Assembly: GCF_026314945.1 (NCBI RefSeq)
Contig: NZ_CP111121.1
Location: forward strand, 2,976,001-3,040,000
Direction: 5' to 3'
Length of the DNA stretch: 64,000 nucleotides
Source of the DNA: Chryseobacterium fluminis
GTDB taxonomy: Bacteria > Bacteroidota > Bacteroidia > Flavobacteriales > Weeksellaceae
The notes beneath the pieces are model-generated. The model saw only the letters and a list, made by a program, of their open reading frames with translations, was not told the DNA's origin and searched no databases. The position numbers and the translations under genes are program-made. Positions 50,110-59,073 of the stretch are shown here, piece after piece (within the stretch, counting starts at the first letter, position 1; each line of letters begins with the position of its first letter).

Positions 50110-51522
50110 TTATACTTCTTTGCTTTCCTGCTGCATGGTGCTGTAAAAATTAGGAAAGCGCATCTGAACGGTTGTTCCCTGGTTTTCATGAGAACTTACG
50201 ATCAGTTCACCGTGGTGCATTCTTACAATATTTCTTGCCAGGGGAAGACCTATTCCGTATCCTTCGTAATTTTTGGTATTCGAAGCCCGAAAAAAAGGAT
50301 CATATATTTTATTCATTTCCACTTCCGGGATTCCGATGCCGTAATCTTTTACAATGATGTACACATCTGTATCCGTCGCGCCCAGGGAAACTTTAACCTG
50401 CTGGAAGTCGGAATACTTACAGCCGTTGTTAATAATATTAGTCACGGCAAGATGCAGAAGCTGTTCATTTCCCTGAACTTTCAGTTTTTTCGGATTATCC
50501 GGCAGCATGCTTATATCCAGATAAATATTATTTCTTGAATCCAGCCTTCTCAATGTTTCGATAACGTCCCAGAGCAGCTGGTCGATTCTTACTTTATCAA
50601 TTTTCTGAATTTTCCCGTCAAAGCCGGTTTGGGCAATCATCAGAAGTGCCTTGATCTTTTTATCAAGCTTTTCCGCTTCATCCAGAATGACTTCCAGGGT
50701 TTCTTTATATTCACCGGCCGTTCTGCCGATTGAAAGCGCAACATCAGCTTCACCCATGATAGAGGTGAGAGGCGTTCTCAGTTCGTGAGATACATTTCCG
50801 ATCAGGTGGTTCTGCGTTTCAAAGGAGGTCTCAATACGGTTCAGCATATCATTAAAGGTATCCACCAATTCGTTAAGTTCTTTGTTATCCGGCTGAGCTT
50901 CCAACCGTAAATGAAGATTTTCAGAGCTTATCTCTTTTACCTTTCCTGTAATCTTTAAAATCGGCTTAAATAGGGTTTTAGACAGATAGAAAGAAAAGAT
51001 CATACTGAAGAAAAGTGAAAGCACGATACAGGTGATCAGAGTTCTCTTTAAAAAACCTAAATAATAAACGACGTAGTGGTTTTTAGCTGACGCAATGGCA
51101 ATATAATCTTTATCCTCATATTTAAAAGTCTGCCCGATATAATAAAATTCTTTATCATTATAATTGGCTTCGCCATTCCTTACAATGCTCTTAAAGAAAT
51201 AATCCGGAATATGCACTTCATGAGAGATCTTCTTAAAATTGGAATCTGCAGGCACCGCGAACACATAATCTTTTTCCATAGGCAGTTCCTCATCATTGAG
51301 ACTGTTGAGCACATAATTTTCCGGCAGATCCAGATCTTCTTTGCTTTTTTCGATCTGTATAATGGTAGTCGTACGGATTTTCAGCAATTCGTAAAACCGC
51401 TGGTGTGAAAAATTAACGATGGAGAAATAAACCAAACCGCTAAACAGTAATATGATGGCAGTAAAAACCAACATCAGGAGAACCATCGTTTTGGTTTGAT
51501 TGGTGATCACTTTATTAAACAT
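50110..51522 (-). CDS. OmpR-partner sensor histidine kinase with HAMP domain
   Basis: 470 residues. Two membrane helices (about 13-34 and 165-185) bracket a periplasmic sensor domain of about 130 residues, then HAMP, a HisKA helix with phospho-acceptor His in LIGNVSHELRTPLTSIMGEA, and HATPase with NIINNGCKYS (N-box), VKDYGIGIP (G1) and GYGIGLPLARNIV (G2). It follows its response regulator by 3 bp. The signal is unknown. Confidence 0.95.
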   Translation of the reverse strand: MFNKVITNQTKTMVLLMLVFTAIILLFSGLVYFSIVNFSHQRFYELLKIRTTTIIQIEKSKEDLDLPENYVLNSLNDEELPMEKDYVFAVPADSNFKKISHEVHIPDYFFKSIVRNGEANYNDKEFYYIGQTFKYEDKDYIAIASAKNHYVVYYLGFLKRTLITCIVLSLFFSMIFSFYLSKTLFKPILKITGKVKEISSENLHLRLEAQPDNKELNELVDTFNDMLNRIETSFETQNHLIGNVSHELRTPLTSIMGEADVALSIGRTAGEYKETLEVILDEAEKLDKKIKALLMIAQTGFDGKIQKIDKVRIDQLLWDVIETLRRLDSRNNIYLDISMLPDNPKKLKVQGNEQLLHLAVTNIINNGCKYSDFQQVKVSLGATDTDVYIIVKDYGIGIPEVEMNKIYDPFFRASNTKNYEGYGIGLPLARNIVRMHHGELIVSSHENQGTTVQMRFPNFYSTMQQESKEV

Positions 51523-51525
51523 TCG

Positions 51526-52230
51526 TTACGGCTTTTTTAATACATACCCCATTCCTATCACCGTGTGGATGATTTTATTATCATCATGATGATCTAACTT
51601 CTTTCTCAGATAGTTCACATATACATCCACCACGTTGGTTCCCAGTTCATAATTAACGCCCCATACCGCGTCTAAAATTTCAGCCCTTGAAATTACTTTT
51701 TCAGGATTATTAAGGAAATACATCAGAAGCTTATATTCTGTGGAAGTAAGAGAAATTTCCTCGCCTCCACGGGTAACTTTTTTGGTATAATCATTCAGGA
51801 TCAGATCTGAAAACTGAAAAACATATTCATTATCAATTTCCGGCTCTTCAACTTCCTGAATATTTCCATTACTCCTTCTCAACAAAGATTTTACACGGGC
51901 CACCAATTCGATAAATTTAAACGGCTTCACCAGATAGTCATCTCCTCCACTTTCCAGTCCGAGAACAATATTTTCGGAAGCTCCCAAAGCTGTTAAAAAC
52001 AAAATAGGGACATGCTTATTGGTTTTTCTGATCTCTTTACAGACATCCAACCCGTTCATTTCAGGAAGCATAATATCTAAAATTACCAGATCAAATTCGT
52101 TGGACTGCACCAGATTCACACCGGTACGCCCGTCAAAAGCCACGGAAATTTCATATCCGTTTTCCTGGAGCCCTTTTTTTATAAAAGAGACCACGCTCGT
52201 TTCATCTTCGATCAGAATAATTTTTTTCAT
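51526..52230 (-). CDS. OmpR/PhoB-family response regulator
   Basis: 234 residues. Receiver domain with IEDE acidic pocket, phospho-acceptor Asp in LVILDIMLPEMNG, Thr in FLTALGA and Lys in LVKPFKFIEL; winged-helix DNA-binding domain from about 130 (LTSTEYKLLMYFLNNPEKVI then SRAEIL, NVVDVYVNYLRKKLD). First gene of the pair with the kinase downstream; a perfect -7 lies 18 bp before the start. Confidence 0.96.
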   Translation of the reverse strand: MKKIILIEDETSVVSFIKKGLQENGYEISVAFDGRTGVNLVQSNEFDLVILDIMLPEMNGLDVCKEIRKTNKHVPILFLTALGASENIVLGLESGGDDYLVKPFKFIELVARVKSLLRRSNGNIQEVEEPEIDNEYVFQFSDLILNDYTKKVTRGGEEISLTSTEYKLLMYFLNNPEKVISRAEILDAVWGVNYELGTNVVDVYVNYLRKKLDHHDDNKIIHTVIGMGYVLKKP

Positions 52231-52247
52231 TGAAATAAGGAATTAGA

Positions 52248-52255
52248 CAAAAATA
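52248..52255 (-). promoter_or_regulatory. -7 element of the two-component operon
   Basis: TATTTTTG on the minus strand, full match, 17 bp before the ATG at 52230. Confidence 0.6.
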
Positions 52256-52378
52256 GAAAATTATTTCGGGAATAACCAGCTTCGACCGGAAGTGAATAAC
52301 AGACATTGAAACGATTAGACCGTAAAAAGAATACGGAAGTCAACGGACTGTTTTTGATGGATTATATTGACTCACTTA

Positions 52379-53188
52379 TCAGAAAATCAATATATAGATT
52401 TTTCCGTCAATAGGATTATTGTATTTCCGGATGACATCTTTCAGATAATTATTCATGTCCTTATACGAAGCATCTCTGCTTCCGCTGAATTTATAATCAA
52501 ACTGATCTCCGGAAGTATTAACTAATTTAAAGTTCTGGGAACCCGGATCTTTCAAGAAATTGAAGATAAATGTGTCTGCCTTTTTCTTGCTTATTTTAAC
52601 ATATTTTGTCTTGGAGAAAGTCTCGGCATAGCCTGAGGAAGTGCTTTTTATAAGTTCTATCATTTCAAAGCTATAGTCTCCGTCTTCAGAATATACTTTC
52701 AGAATTAAACCCGGCAAACCGGAGAATTTGTAGGGTCCTGCTGAAATTGGAATTTCAGGAGAAAATAAGGCAGTCCATTTTCTGCCATCCAGCTCTATTT
52801 TGGCTTCCTGAACTTTATAACCGCTAAAATCAGAAGTTTTATTATTAACCGTCCAGCCGGTTTTTAAAGGTTCATTAAAAACATAGTACAGGTCATTAAA
52901 ATTTCCGTAATAAGAATATCTTTTATCTTCCTGTATCACTGTAAACCGCAGATAAGGCACCCGATTTTCTTTCGCATCGGCCATTGAATCATCTTTATTG
53001 CTAAAATTGTAGAAAATACTTTTAGAAGCCGAGGTTTCCAAACGCATATATTCTGTTTTGAGATCAGTATTATCCTTTTTGGGGTGAAAGTTTACTTTGT
53101 ATAAGATCTGATAGTTTTGTGAAAACCCAAAAAATCCACTCGCAAAACAGAGTATAAAAAATAAATATTTCAGTTTGAGAATGGTCAT
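52379..53188 (-). CDS. GLPGLI-family secreted protein
   Basis: 269 residues with a signal peptide (about 1-23, ending GFSQ). The family-naming motif is present in AGPYKFSGLPGLILKVYSED, after the usual W-T-V and W-x-A-L/F-S-P-E-I-P-I segment (KWTALFSPEIPI). GLPGLI proteins are Bacteroidota-specific and mostly uncharacterised, often co-occurring with TonB-dependent transporters or peptidases. Its start overlaps the upstream gene by 4 bp (ATGA), indicating coupling. Confidence 0.93.
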   Translation of the reverse strand: MTILKLKYLFFILCFASGFFGFSQNYQILYKVNFHPKKDNTDLKTEYMRLETSASKSIFYNFSNKDDSMADAKENRVPYLRFTVIQEDKRYSYYGNFNDLYYVFNEPLKTGWTVNNKTSDFSGYKVQEAKIELDGRKWTALFSPEIPISAGPYKFSGLPGLILKVYSEDGDYSFEMIELIKSTSSGYAETFSKTKYVKISKKKADTFIFNFLKDPGSQNFKLVNTSGDQFDYKFSGSRDASYKDMNNYLKDVIRKYNNPIDGKIYILIF

Positions 53189-54099
53189 TTATTATTAAAT
53201 TTTTCTTTTAATACTTTAAGATAATATTCTTTATTTTCACTATTAATTTTATTATAATAATTAAATTTATTTTTAAAATAATAGGCCTGACATTTTTCAG
53301 GAAGATACTGGTTTACAGGATCATCTCCGGTATTTTCAATAACGGTATATTTTGGCAGAGTAATACCAAGCTGACTGCTGTATCTGGCCAGTTCACTCAG
53401 ATTAGAATATTGGAATCTAACATCACAGTCAAAATTTTCAATATCCTTTACCATGTAGGTATTGTAGTAATACAACATCAACTCTTTAGATTGATGGTCA
53501 AGTGTTTTCTTGCCGGTCAGAAAAAGAAACAATGATGAAATCCAATCCTGAACAGCATATTTTTCCATCCGTTTGTATCTTTCATCCTCCCTTCCAAGCG
53601 GTGAAGCATTCATAGATCTTATTTTTGCCAGATATTCCGAAAGTATAAGCTCAGAAAAATTGATGAGTTCTTTGGTGTTTTTCTTTGAATAAAAGATATT
53701 CTGATATTTCACAACATTCTTGTACAGAATAGTATGCTGTTGATTGACTATCAATTTATGTAGCTCACCCTTATCACCCTTGAAATCAACATCATTATAA
53801 TCATTTACAGTAAGATCTAATGATTCCCCACTGTTAAGAAAAATGGGTAAGGCCTGCTCTGTACTCTTTCCGTCATTCAGGGTAATATAGAGAAAATTAA
53901 GATCCTTACCGGTAATGGTTTTGGTTTCTCCCGTTTTAAGTTTAACCTTGTTATTATTGTATCGAAGTGTGATTACCGAAGTATTTTTATTTTCAATCGA
54001 TATTTTCTGACCCGATCCCCACAAAAAAAGAAGCAGGAAAAGAATAATGTATACTTTACGATTTAAATACAATAAGCTTATTTTATGTAAATGAGACAA
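53185..54099 (-). CDS. Secreted protein of unknown function, paired with GLPGLI
   Basis: 304 residues. An N-terminal hydrophobic segment (about 16-28; VYIILFLLLFLWGSGQ) is probably a signal peptide or anchor; if the true start is later the signal would be shorter. The rest begins with a small beta-rich domain (about 35-110) and continues as a helical domain; this beta-then-helical layout resembles the N-terminal part of AhpC/TSA-linked DUF4369-type proteins, but no thioredoxin motif is seen. Coupled to the GLPGLI gene. A perfect -7 lies 20 bp upstream. Confidence 0.75.
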   Translation of the reverse strand: MSHLHKISLLYLNRKVYIILFLLLFLWGSGQKISIENKNTSVITLRYNNNKVKLKTGETKTITGKDLNFLYITLNDGKSTEQALPIFLNSGESLDLTVNDYNDVDFKGDKGELHKLIVNQQHTILYKNVVKYQNIFYSKKNTKELINFSELILSEYLAKIRSMNASPLGREDERYKRMEKYAVQDWISSLFLFLTGKKTLDHQSKELMLYYYNTYMVKDIENFDCDVRFQYSNLSELARYSSQLGITLPKYTVIENTGDDPVNQYLPEKCQAYYFKNKFNYYNKINSENKEYYLKVLKEKFNNK

Positions 54100-54472
54100 G
54101 GGTTTATTTTAGTTTTCACAAATATAATAATTCCAAAGAAGTTTCCATTGCATACATCTTCTTTCCGTGGCTGATTATCTCTATTTCCAATGTCGTAAGC
54201 TGTGGCAGTCGTAAAACCGGCAATTCCACGATCACCACCATAGATTGCCAACCCCTGTAAAAAAAATACATTTGACTATATTTTTAACATCATTCTTAAG
54301 CTGAAAACATTCTTTAAAGAGAATTGTCGCATTATAAATCATTAACTACCAGTTAATTAAATTTAACACCACATATTATTCATGTTAAGTTCACATATGT
54401 TTACAAATCGTCATTTAATTCTAACATTATAGATTTAAATTCACTTTTACAATTTCCAAAACGATCACATTT
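54100..54472. other. Spacer with a possible gene remnant
   Basis: 373 bases. The minus-strand stretch between about 54085 and 54270 is open for some 60 codons without a start (see findings); the plus-strand part up to 54472 is AT-rich and shows no clear -7 element for the phosphatase gene. Confidence 0.5.
54119..54126 (-). promoter_or_regulatory. -7 element for the 54099-52379 gene pair
   Basis: TATATTTG on the minus strand, full match to TAnnTTTG, 19 bp before the ATG at 54099. Confidence 0.55.
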
Positions 54473-56329
54473 ATGAAAACGAAATTATTTTCACTTATTG
54501 TTTTAGTAAGCTGCTTCATGGGAGCTCAGACTAAAAAAGTTCTATTTATCGGTATTGATGGTTGCCGTCCGGATGTTATGATGTCCGTCAACACGCCCAA
54601 TATTCACAGCCTGATCAGCCAGTCTATCTATTCGCTGGACGGGCTTTGTGCCGCAACAACCTGGAGCGGAAACGGATGGAGCACGATGCTTACGGGAGTC
54701 TGGCACACCAAGCATCATGTTCAGGACAATAATTTCAGCAATCCTAATTTTGCCAACTACCCTGATTTTCTTACAAGGGCAGAGACCTACAATCCCAACT
54801 TAAGGACTATTTCGCTGGCGCATTGGGCGATGATTAATGATAAGATTGTTGAAAATGCAGATGTACAGACTAATTTTGCCAGTGATCTGGCAGTAAAAAA
54901 TGCAGCCGTCAATGCTTTACAGACTGACAATCCGGATATTTTATTTGTTGATTTCGATGATGTGGATCATTCCGGGCATTCCTATGGATTTAATGCCAAC
55001 ACGCCCCAGTATGTTTCATCCATAGAGACTACCGATACCTATATCGGTGAGATCGTCAATGCGATGAAAGCGAGATCTACCTACAGTGATGAAGACTGGC
55101 TGGTGGTATTAACGACGGACCATGGTGCTACAGACACCTCTCATGGCGGAGGAGATCTTTCTGAACGAGATATTTTTACCATATATTCCAACCCGGGGTT
55201 TACCCCTCAGCAGATCAGTAAAACCGTTCTGGAATCTAACAAAACATTCAGCCAGTTGAGTTTTCCGGCAGGGACGTATGCAAAACCTGCCAATCAGGCG
55301 CCCTTTAACTTCGGTGCCAGCCAGGATTTCACCATTGAATTCTGGGTGAAACCCAACGCAGGCTATTCAAGCGATCCGGTAATGCTGAGCAATAAAAACT
55401 GGGACAACGGAAGTAACAAAGGTTTTGTCATTTCAGGATACTCGGGACAGACCTTCAGGATGAATATCGGTGACGGAACCAACAGGATAGATCTTACAGG
55501 CGGAAAAGCAGAAACCAACCAGTGGAAACATATCGCGGTAAGTTTTGACAGAGACGGATTGGTCACAATGTACGAGGATGGCGTTCCCGTAACTTTTGCC
55601 AAAATGAATATCATTGGAAATATCGATTCCGGACTTCCTTTAACAATCAACCAGGATGGGACCAATACTTATAATCTCAACTTATCCGCTTCTTATAAAG
55701 ACATCAGGATCTGGAATTCGGCACTGCCCAATGACGTTATTGTCGAGTGGGCAAACCAGGGTATTACGCCTTCACATCCCTACTACAACCAGTTACTGGC
55801 CAATTATACATGCGACCAGGCTTTAGGGAACACATTAATTGATTCCAGCCCCCACAACAACAATGCGGTTATTACCGGTACTCCGGCTTTCGCTGCTAAT
55901 ACTTCGGCTACATTTAAAATTTATAATTACCTGAACACCCCCAGGGAAACAGACCATCTGCCGACGGTTTTGAACTGGCTCTGCATTCCTGTCCAGTCGT
56001 CATGGGGCATTGATGGTGTCAACAGAATCCCTGTCTGTCAGAGCGGAAGTTTATCTGCATCAGATACGGCTGAGGCCACCTATGATCATCTTAAAATATT
56101 TCCAAATCCTGCTTCACAGAGCATCAACATTCAGTTCAGGTCAGAAGATAAAGAAATGAAAACGGAGATTATTGATTCAAAAGGATCAGTTGTTTTATTA
56201 AAAAAGATAAAGTCTCGTAATGGATATTATGATGAAAAAATCGATACAGGCCGTCTCGCCAGTGGCATCTATTTTATTAAAATCAGCGGACCTTCAAAAT
56301 CTTTGTCAAAAACCTTTATAAAAAAATAG
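54473..56329 (+). CDS. T9SS-secreted alkaline-phosphatase-superfamily protein with LamG domain
   Basis: 618 residues. Signal peptide (about 1-18, MGAQ), then a type I phosphodiesterase/alkaline phosphatase-like domain (about 20-245): KKVLFIGIDGCRPD (metal Asp), ATTWSGNGWSTMLTGVW (Thr/Ser nucleophile region), DFDDVDHSGHSYGF (Asp/His) and TTDHGATDTSHGG (Asp-His). A LamG/concanavalin-like domain follows (about 250-450; FTIEFWVKPNAG, WKHIAVSFDRDG), and the last 75 residues are a type A T9SS sorting domain (LKIFPNPASQSINIQF to SKTFIKK). The mature enzyme should be exported and attached to the surface. The substrate is unknown; LamG suggests glycan binding. Confidence 0.94.
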   Translation: MKTKLFSLIVLVSCFMGAQTKKVLFIGIDGCRPDVMMSVNTPNIHSLISQSIYSLDGLCAATTWSGNGWSTMLTGVWHTKHHVQDNNFSNPNFANYPDFLTRAETYNPNLRTISLAHWAMINDKIVENADVQTNFASDLAVKNAAVNALQTDNPDILFVDFDDVDHSGHSYGFNANTPQYVSSIETTDTYIGEIVNAMKARSTYSDEDWLVVLTTDHGATDTSHGGGDLSERDIFTIYSNPGFTPQQISKTVLESNKTFSQLSFPAGTYAKPANQAPFNFGASQDFTIEFWVKPNAGYSSDPVMLSNKNWDNGSNKGFVISGYSGQTFRMNIGDGTNRIDLTGGKAETNQWKHIAVSFDRDGLVTMYEDGVPVTFAKMNIIGNIDSGLPLTINQDGTNTYNLNLSASYKDIRIWNSALPNDVIVEWANQGITPSHPYYNQLLANYTCDQALGNTLIDSSPHNNNAVITGTPAFAANTSATFKIYNYLNTPRETDHLPTVLNWLCIPVQSSWGIDGVNRIPVCQSGSLSASDTAEATYDHLKIFPNPASQSINIQFRSEDKEMKTEIIDSKGSVVLLKKIKSRNGYYDEKIDTGRLASGIYFIKISGPSKSLSKTFIKK

Positions 56330-56364
56330 TTTGAGCAATAAATAAGTAATAGATTTTCATTTTT

Positions 56365-56410
56365 GATATCAGGACAAAGATCATCCGGTCCCAGTTCTGA
56401 TATCTTTTTT
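56365..56410 (+). terminator. Terminator after the phosphatase gene
   Basis: GATATCAG / CTGATATC arms with a 24-base loop and a run of T. Confidence 0.6.
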
Positions 56411-56553
56411 TATGAGTGATGCCTCCAGTCCCGAATTATTTTGCAATACAATGCTGATAGGAGAATCGCTAACCGGAATATGTTAAAACAGATTTCCTGT
56501 AGTTTCATTTTCAGGATCAATGAAATTAATAAATAAAGACACCGAATAAACAA

Positions 56554-56586
56554 AAAAAGCTGATAATCTAAAATTATCAGCTTTTT
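56554..56586 (+). terminator. Strong terminator
   Basis: 14-bp stem AAAAAGCTGATAAT / ATTATCAGCTTTTT with a CTAAA loop. Confidence 0.85.
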
Positions 56587-56588
56587 AA

Positions 56589-56609
56589 AGTACCCCGGGC
56601 GGGGGTACT
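56589..56609. repeat. GC-rich hairpin at the island boundary
   Basis: AGTACCCC-GGGCG-GGGGTACT, perfect 8-bp arms in otherwise AT-rich DNA, directly after the terminator and just before the base composition changes. Confidence 0.6.
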
Positions 56610-56771
56610 ATATAATTTTCTTTAATTTTTATTTTTTTTTAATTGATTTATATTCAATAACTTCGATATATAGAATAATTAGGTAATATAAATTTTTCAA
56701 ATTTAAACCAATTTGAATTTAACCACCCTTTTAGCCACCCTTTATTTTATTTTAATAAATTTAAATACAGA

Positions 56772-57221
56772 ATGAAGTTAGTTTTTGAATTAAGAAAGGA
56801 AAAGATTAATAAAAATGGTTCAATTCCAATTCAACTTACTATTAGAAATGATGGTATAAGAATTAGAAAAAACACAGGTTTAACTGTTTTAGAAAACCAT
56901 TGGACAGGTCACCGAGTAAAACCAAATTTAAAAAAAGAAACTGATAATAACTACCAGCTTATTAATGATGATTTGCAAAGAATAGAAGAAAAGGTTTCTA
57001 AAATATTTCTTTATCTGCTTTCAATTTATCCTAATCCAATTAAAAATGGTGAATATTTGTATCTTAATAAAAAGGTAAATGAAATCCTTATTTATAATAG
57101 TGAAGGAAGACTGATTAATAAATCAAACTTAAAAAGCAATTCAATATTAATAGATAATCTATTGGAAGGTATCTATTTTCTTAAAACAGAAAATATGACC
57201 CATAAATTTATAGTTAATTAG
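56772..57221 (+). CDS. Chimera: integrase arm-binding domain joined to a T9SS sorting domain
   Basis: 149 residues. The first 78 match the N-terminal arm-DNA-binding domain of Bacteroidota tyrosine recombinases (LVFELRKEKINKNGSIPIQL, IRIRKNTGLTVLENHW, then a helix DLQRIEEKVSKIF). The catalytic core is missing; instead the last 68 residues are a type A T9SS sorting domain (LSIYPNPIKNGEYLYL, LINKSNLKSNSILIDNLLEG then IYFLK, ending KFIVN). No signal peptide, so the sorting domain cannot work. It is most simply a deletion or recombination scar that fused a truncated integrase to the tail of a secreted-protein gene. A terminator follows. Confidence 0.8.
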   Translation: MKLVFELRKEKINKNGSIPIQLTIRNDGIRIRKNTGLTVLENHWTGHRVKPNLKKETDNNYQLINDDLQRIEEKVSKIFLYLLSIYPNPIKNGEYLYLNKKVNEILIYNSEGRLINKSNLKSNSILIDNLLEGIYFLKTENMTHKFIVN

Positions 57222-57234
57222 TAATCTTTAAGAC

Positions 57235-57271
57235 AAAAATCCATCTCAAACAATTTTGAAGATGGATTTTT
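57235..57271 (+). terminator. Terminator after the chimeric integrase gene
   Basis: AAAAATCCATCT / AGATGGATTTTT stem with a 13-base loop. Confidence 0.8.
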
Positions 57272-57301
57272 ATAAGTTTATTTTCAACTTAAAAAGAAAA
57301 A

Positions 57302-57356
57302 ACTGTTCAGGTTTTAGAAATCCTGCCGTTAAGCTGTTCAGATTTTATAAATCCTG
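57302..57356 (+). repeat. Two tandem 24-bp repeats
   Basis: ACTGTTCAGGTTTTAGAAAT then CCTG (57302-57325) and GCTGTTCAGATTTTATAAAT then CCTG (57333-57356); each is also a weak inverted repeat. Only two units, so not a CRISPR. The rest of the 57222-57520 spacer holds nothing else that I recognise. Confidence 0.65.
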
Positions 57357-57520
57357 TTTTTTTGTTGGTAAAAATAGTATATTTTCTTTAAAAAACAATT
57401 TTTGACGGTTTCAAACTATTAATAAATTTTTCAGTCATCACTTCTTCAGACTGCTCGTTTCTTCAAAACGCTTGTCACTCGTTGCTCCTTTGTTCAAAAT
57501 TTTTTATTTCTTGAGATTTT

Positions 57521-58417
57521 TTACGCTGTCGAAAATTCCTGTATTTCAACATTTAGATCTTCGAGTGTAGTTAAATAACTATTAATGACATTAAAATGAG
57601 CATTAGTAAGAGCTTGCATATCTAGATAAGCGGAATGTGCATCATTTGCTATATCAAGAACCTCTATCGCAATAGCATCTCTTGGAACATGATTCTTTGA
57701 TAATTCAATTATAGGTAATAAAAAATTTGCATCAATTTTGTTATGATCAGCTGTTGATGTGTCATCATTTGCAATATCAGATTGTGTTAATTTAAAATAT
57801 TCTTGCATAAATATATCATCAGCATTATAAGCCCATTCTATTCTTCCAGCATTTTCTCTATAATTAACGGCTCTCAAGTTAGAGAATTTAAAGAATTTTG
57901 TGTACAAAATTTGTCTATACCCATTTTTAAATTTTGTCTCATGAATATTATGTTTTGAGATAAAGTTATTTAGTTCTGATCTCAAATTTTCCAAAATCGT
58001 ATCATTAGAATACAAACTAGCTAGCAGGTGATTTAAAGTTGTTATTCCTTGATCAGATTTTTCATTGTATAAAGTTCTTACTTTAATAAATTTTAAAAAA
58101 TTTACTTGAAGTATAGGATTAATTTTTAATCTGAAATCTTTGTTTTCTATATATTCTTTCAAAAAACCAATTTGTACTTGAACGTTGTTTTGTAATTCCT
58201 GTAGATTATTTATAAACAATTCATTCTCAGATTTGATATTTCTTTCCTCCTCAGAAGCTTTATCTTTTTTATCCCGTTTATAAGTTCTTTCACCTAAATA
58301 ATATGCAAACCAGATACTTAAAACTGTTATAGTGAGTGTTGACAAGAGTGATAGCCAACCAAACCAGCCCGGAGAGCTACTTTCAAACTCTCCAAATTGA
58401 AAATTAATTAGTGACAT
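57521..58417 (-). CDS. Single-pass membrane protein of unknown function in the accessory island
   Basis: 298 residues. One N-terminal membrane helix (about 20-42; WLSLLSTLTITVLSIWFAYY), a basic stretch (YKRDKKDKASEEERN), a long helical cytoplasmic domain and a helical C-terminus. No known motif; it could be a membrane-bound effector or sensor. Base composition is AT-rich like its neighbours. It lies 32 bp after the next upstream gene on the same strand and so probably shares its transcript. Confidence 0.7.
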   Translation of the reverse strand: MSLINFQFGEFESSSPGWFGWLSLLSTLTITVLSIWFAYYLGERTYKRDKKDKASEEERNIKSENELFINNLQELQNNVQVQIGFLKEYIENKDFRLKINPILQVNFLKFIKVRTLYNEKSDQGITTLNHLLASLYSNDTILENLRSELNNFISKHNIHETKFKNGYRQILYTKFFKFSNLRAVNYRENAGRIEWAYNADDIFMQEYFKLTQSDIANDDTSTADHNKIDANFLLPIIELSKNHVPRDAIAIEVLDIANDAHSAYLDMQALTNAHFNVINSYLTTLEDLNVEIQEFSTA

Positions 58418-58449
58418 TTTATAGATTTTTTTTTCTAATCATTTGCCTT

Positions 58450-59073
58450 TTAAAAAAATCCATTAACTCCTATAAAATTATCCATACCATTGAAAGACAT
58501 AAGTATTTCTATATTTTCTTCAACTGTATTACTTAAAAGAGATTCAATTGGAAGATAACTTGATTTATGCTCCGAATTTCCTTCGAAAATAAATATCATA
58601 TTTAATTTATTGAAATTGAAAATGAAGGTACTTTTATTATATCCTTCATGTTTTATCAACTTTCTCATTCTATTAGTCTGACAATCGAAATCATAAAGAT
58701 CTGCAAATTCATGCTCTTCCTTCAATTTAGTTATCATATTTTTTACAGTTTCAAAATATGCCAGGTTTTTGTCTTCATCCGCTTCTTTAGCTAAAATAAG
58801 GTTGTCTATAATTTCTTTGAATCGAGCTCCTGTTTTTGCAGCATTCAATTGAGGTTCAATAAAATTATACTTTGAATTTATCCATCTCTGTTTATTGACA
58901 AAAATGTGATCTTTCAAAATATTAATGATTATATAAGAACTATCTTGATTATACAATGTGAAAAAATTCGTTTCACTATTGTTAAATCCTTGGTCAAGTA
59001 AAAGTGCACAATATTCTTTTATGACTTTCTGTTGATTGTCATCAAAACTTGTCCATGTTAAATCTAAATTCAT
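58450..59073 (-). CDS. Protein of unknown function in the accessory island
   Basis: 207 residues, mixed alpha/beta, no signal or membrane segment. Nothing recognised. The stretch NQQKVIKEYCALLLDQGFNN and a central helical part (KDHIFVNKQRW to LILAKEADEDKNL) are followed by beta-rich STFIFNFNKLNMIFIFEGN. It sits downstream of the ABC-3C ATPase gene (141-bp gap) and upstream of the membrane protein gene. Confidence 0.65.
   Translation of the reverse strand: MNLDLTWTSFDDNQQKVIKEYCALLLDQGFNNSETNFFTLYNQDSSYIIINILKDHIFVNKQRWINSKYNFIEPQLNAAKTGARFKEIIDNLILAKEADEDKNLAYFETVKNMITKLKEEHEFADLYDFDCQTNRMRKLIKHEGYNKSTFIFNFNKLNMIFIFEGNSEHKSSYLPIESLLSNTVEENIEILMSFNGMDNFIGVNGFF

Larger units (their letters stand above)
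56330..56771. other. Spacer at the left edge of the accessory island
   Basis: 442 bases without a gene. It contains the phosphatase terminator, a second strong terminator (56554-56586) and a GC-rich hairpin (56589-56609); after that the DNA turns sharply AT-rich up to the chimeric integrase gene. Confidence 0.7.

Noticed and set aside
57302..57356. CRISPR array
   Set aside because: Only two degenerate units with a 7-bp gap; no spacers of usual length and no cas genes in the window.
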